From: Desulfovibrionaceae bacterium
GTDB lineage: Bacteria; Desulfobacterota; Desulfovibrionia; Desulfovibrionales; Desulfovibrionaceae
DNA length: 6,037 nt
Reading direction: 5' to 3'
Assembly: GCA_900770205.1 (NCBI GenBank)
Contig: CAAGJV010000196.1
Span: 1-6,037, forward strand
Shown here: piece after piece, positions 5,975 to 6,037 of the stretch
Layout: the number at the start of each line of letters is the position of its first letter
Position numbering within the stretch: position 1 is the first letter of the stretch
Position numbers and translations under genes: made by a program
Notes under the pieces: generated by a model
Databases searched by the model: none
Told to the model about the DNA's origin: nothing
The model's input: the letters and a program-made list of their open reading frames with translations, nothing else

Positions 5975-6037
5975 TTAAAAACCGGGAAGAAGCTCCCGCA
6001 GAGGCCATGGTACGATAAGCGCCCCTCCCGCGCAAGC
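5975..6037 (-). CDS. 3' end of an unidentified gene (partial, enters from the right edge)
   Basis: On the minus strand one frame runs from the window edge for 20 sense codons, ending GGALIVPWPLRELLPGF then TAA at 5975-5977. The stop lies 11 bases before the rdgC start, and the rdgC ribosome binding site begins at the stop codon itself, as is typical of operon neighbours. The residues look like an ordinary protein C-terminus but are too few to name a family. Other frames are also open here, so this is a reasoned guess. Confidence 0.4.
   Translation of the reverse strand, partial: ACAGGALIVPWPLRELLPGF

Noticed and set aside
4800..5978. Long plus-strand ORF (392 codons) opposite both rdgC halves
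   Set aside because: The minus-strand frames match RdgC segments and have ribosome binding sites. The plus product is rich in His/Arg/Lys with no motif, typical of a shadow frame.
5964..6035. TTG start at 6035 for the RdgC N-terminal half
   Set aside because: ATG at 5963 has a strong AAGGAAGG at good spacing, and the protein before it looks unlike the family.

Overview
The window looks like chromosomal DNA from a Gram-negative bacterium of moderately high GC. My best guess is a sulfate-reducer relative (Desulfovibrionaceae or a nearby group). This rests on the divergent two-part RdgC proteins, the GalU variant and a probable selenocysteine codon, a trait common in that group. It is inference, since no rRNA or other marker gene is present. 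No mobile element, CRISPR array, tRNA or rRNA is visible.

Left part (1-1700, + strand): a monocistronic unit with a good sigma70-type promoter (87-115), a leader with a perfect 8-bp hairpin (135-154), a strong ribosome binding site, one long reading frame for an exported protein (177-1637) and a strong intrinsic terminator (1664-1693). The frame is interrupted once, by TGA at 1314-1316. Reading continues in the same frame for 106 more codons to TAA. The TGA is followed three codons later by Cys (a UxxC arrangement), and a small hairpin lies at the distance expected of a bacterial SECIS element. I read this as a candidate, unrecognised periplasmic selenoprotein of 486 residues. A nonsense mutation is the main alternative. 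Gene-finders that treat TGA only as a stop would report a 379-residue protein and perhaps a spurious 82-residue ORF.

Middle (1700-2830, - strand): galU (UTP-glucose-1-phosphate uridylyltransferase) with its own terminator facing that of the exported-protein gene. A 204-bp intergenic stretch follows, holding two hairpins that may end the next operon.

Right part (2828-6037, - strand): a directional cluster transcribed right to left. In transcription order it holds the last codons of an unidentified gene, the N-terminal half of an RdgC-family protein, a TAA and, 12 bases later in the same frame, the C-terminal half of RdgC. A 56-bp gap then leads to two peptide/nickel-type ABC permeases (DppB-like and DppC-like) that overlap by 4 bases. 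No ATPase or substrate-binding protein for these permeases lies in the window.

The two items most worth attention are the in-frame TGA with UxxC and a SECIS-like hairpin, and the rdgC gene split by a single in-frame TAA.
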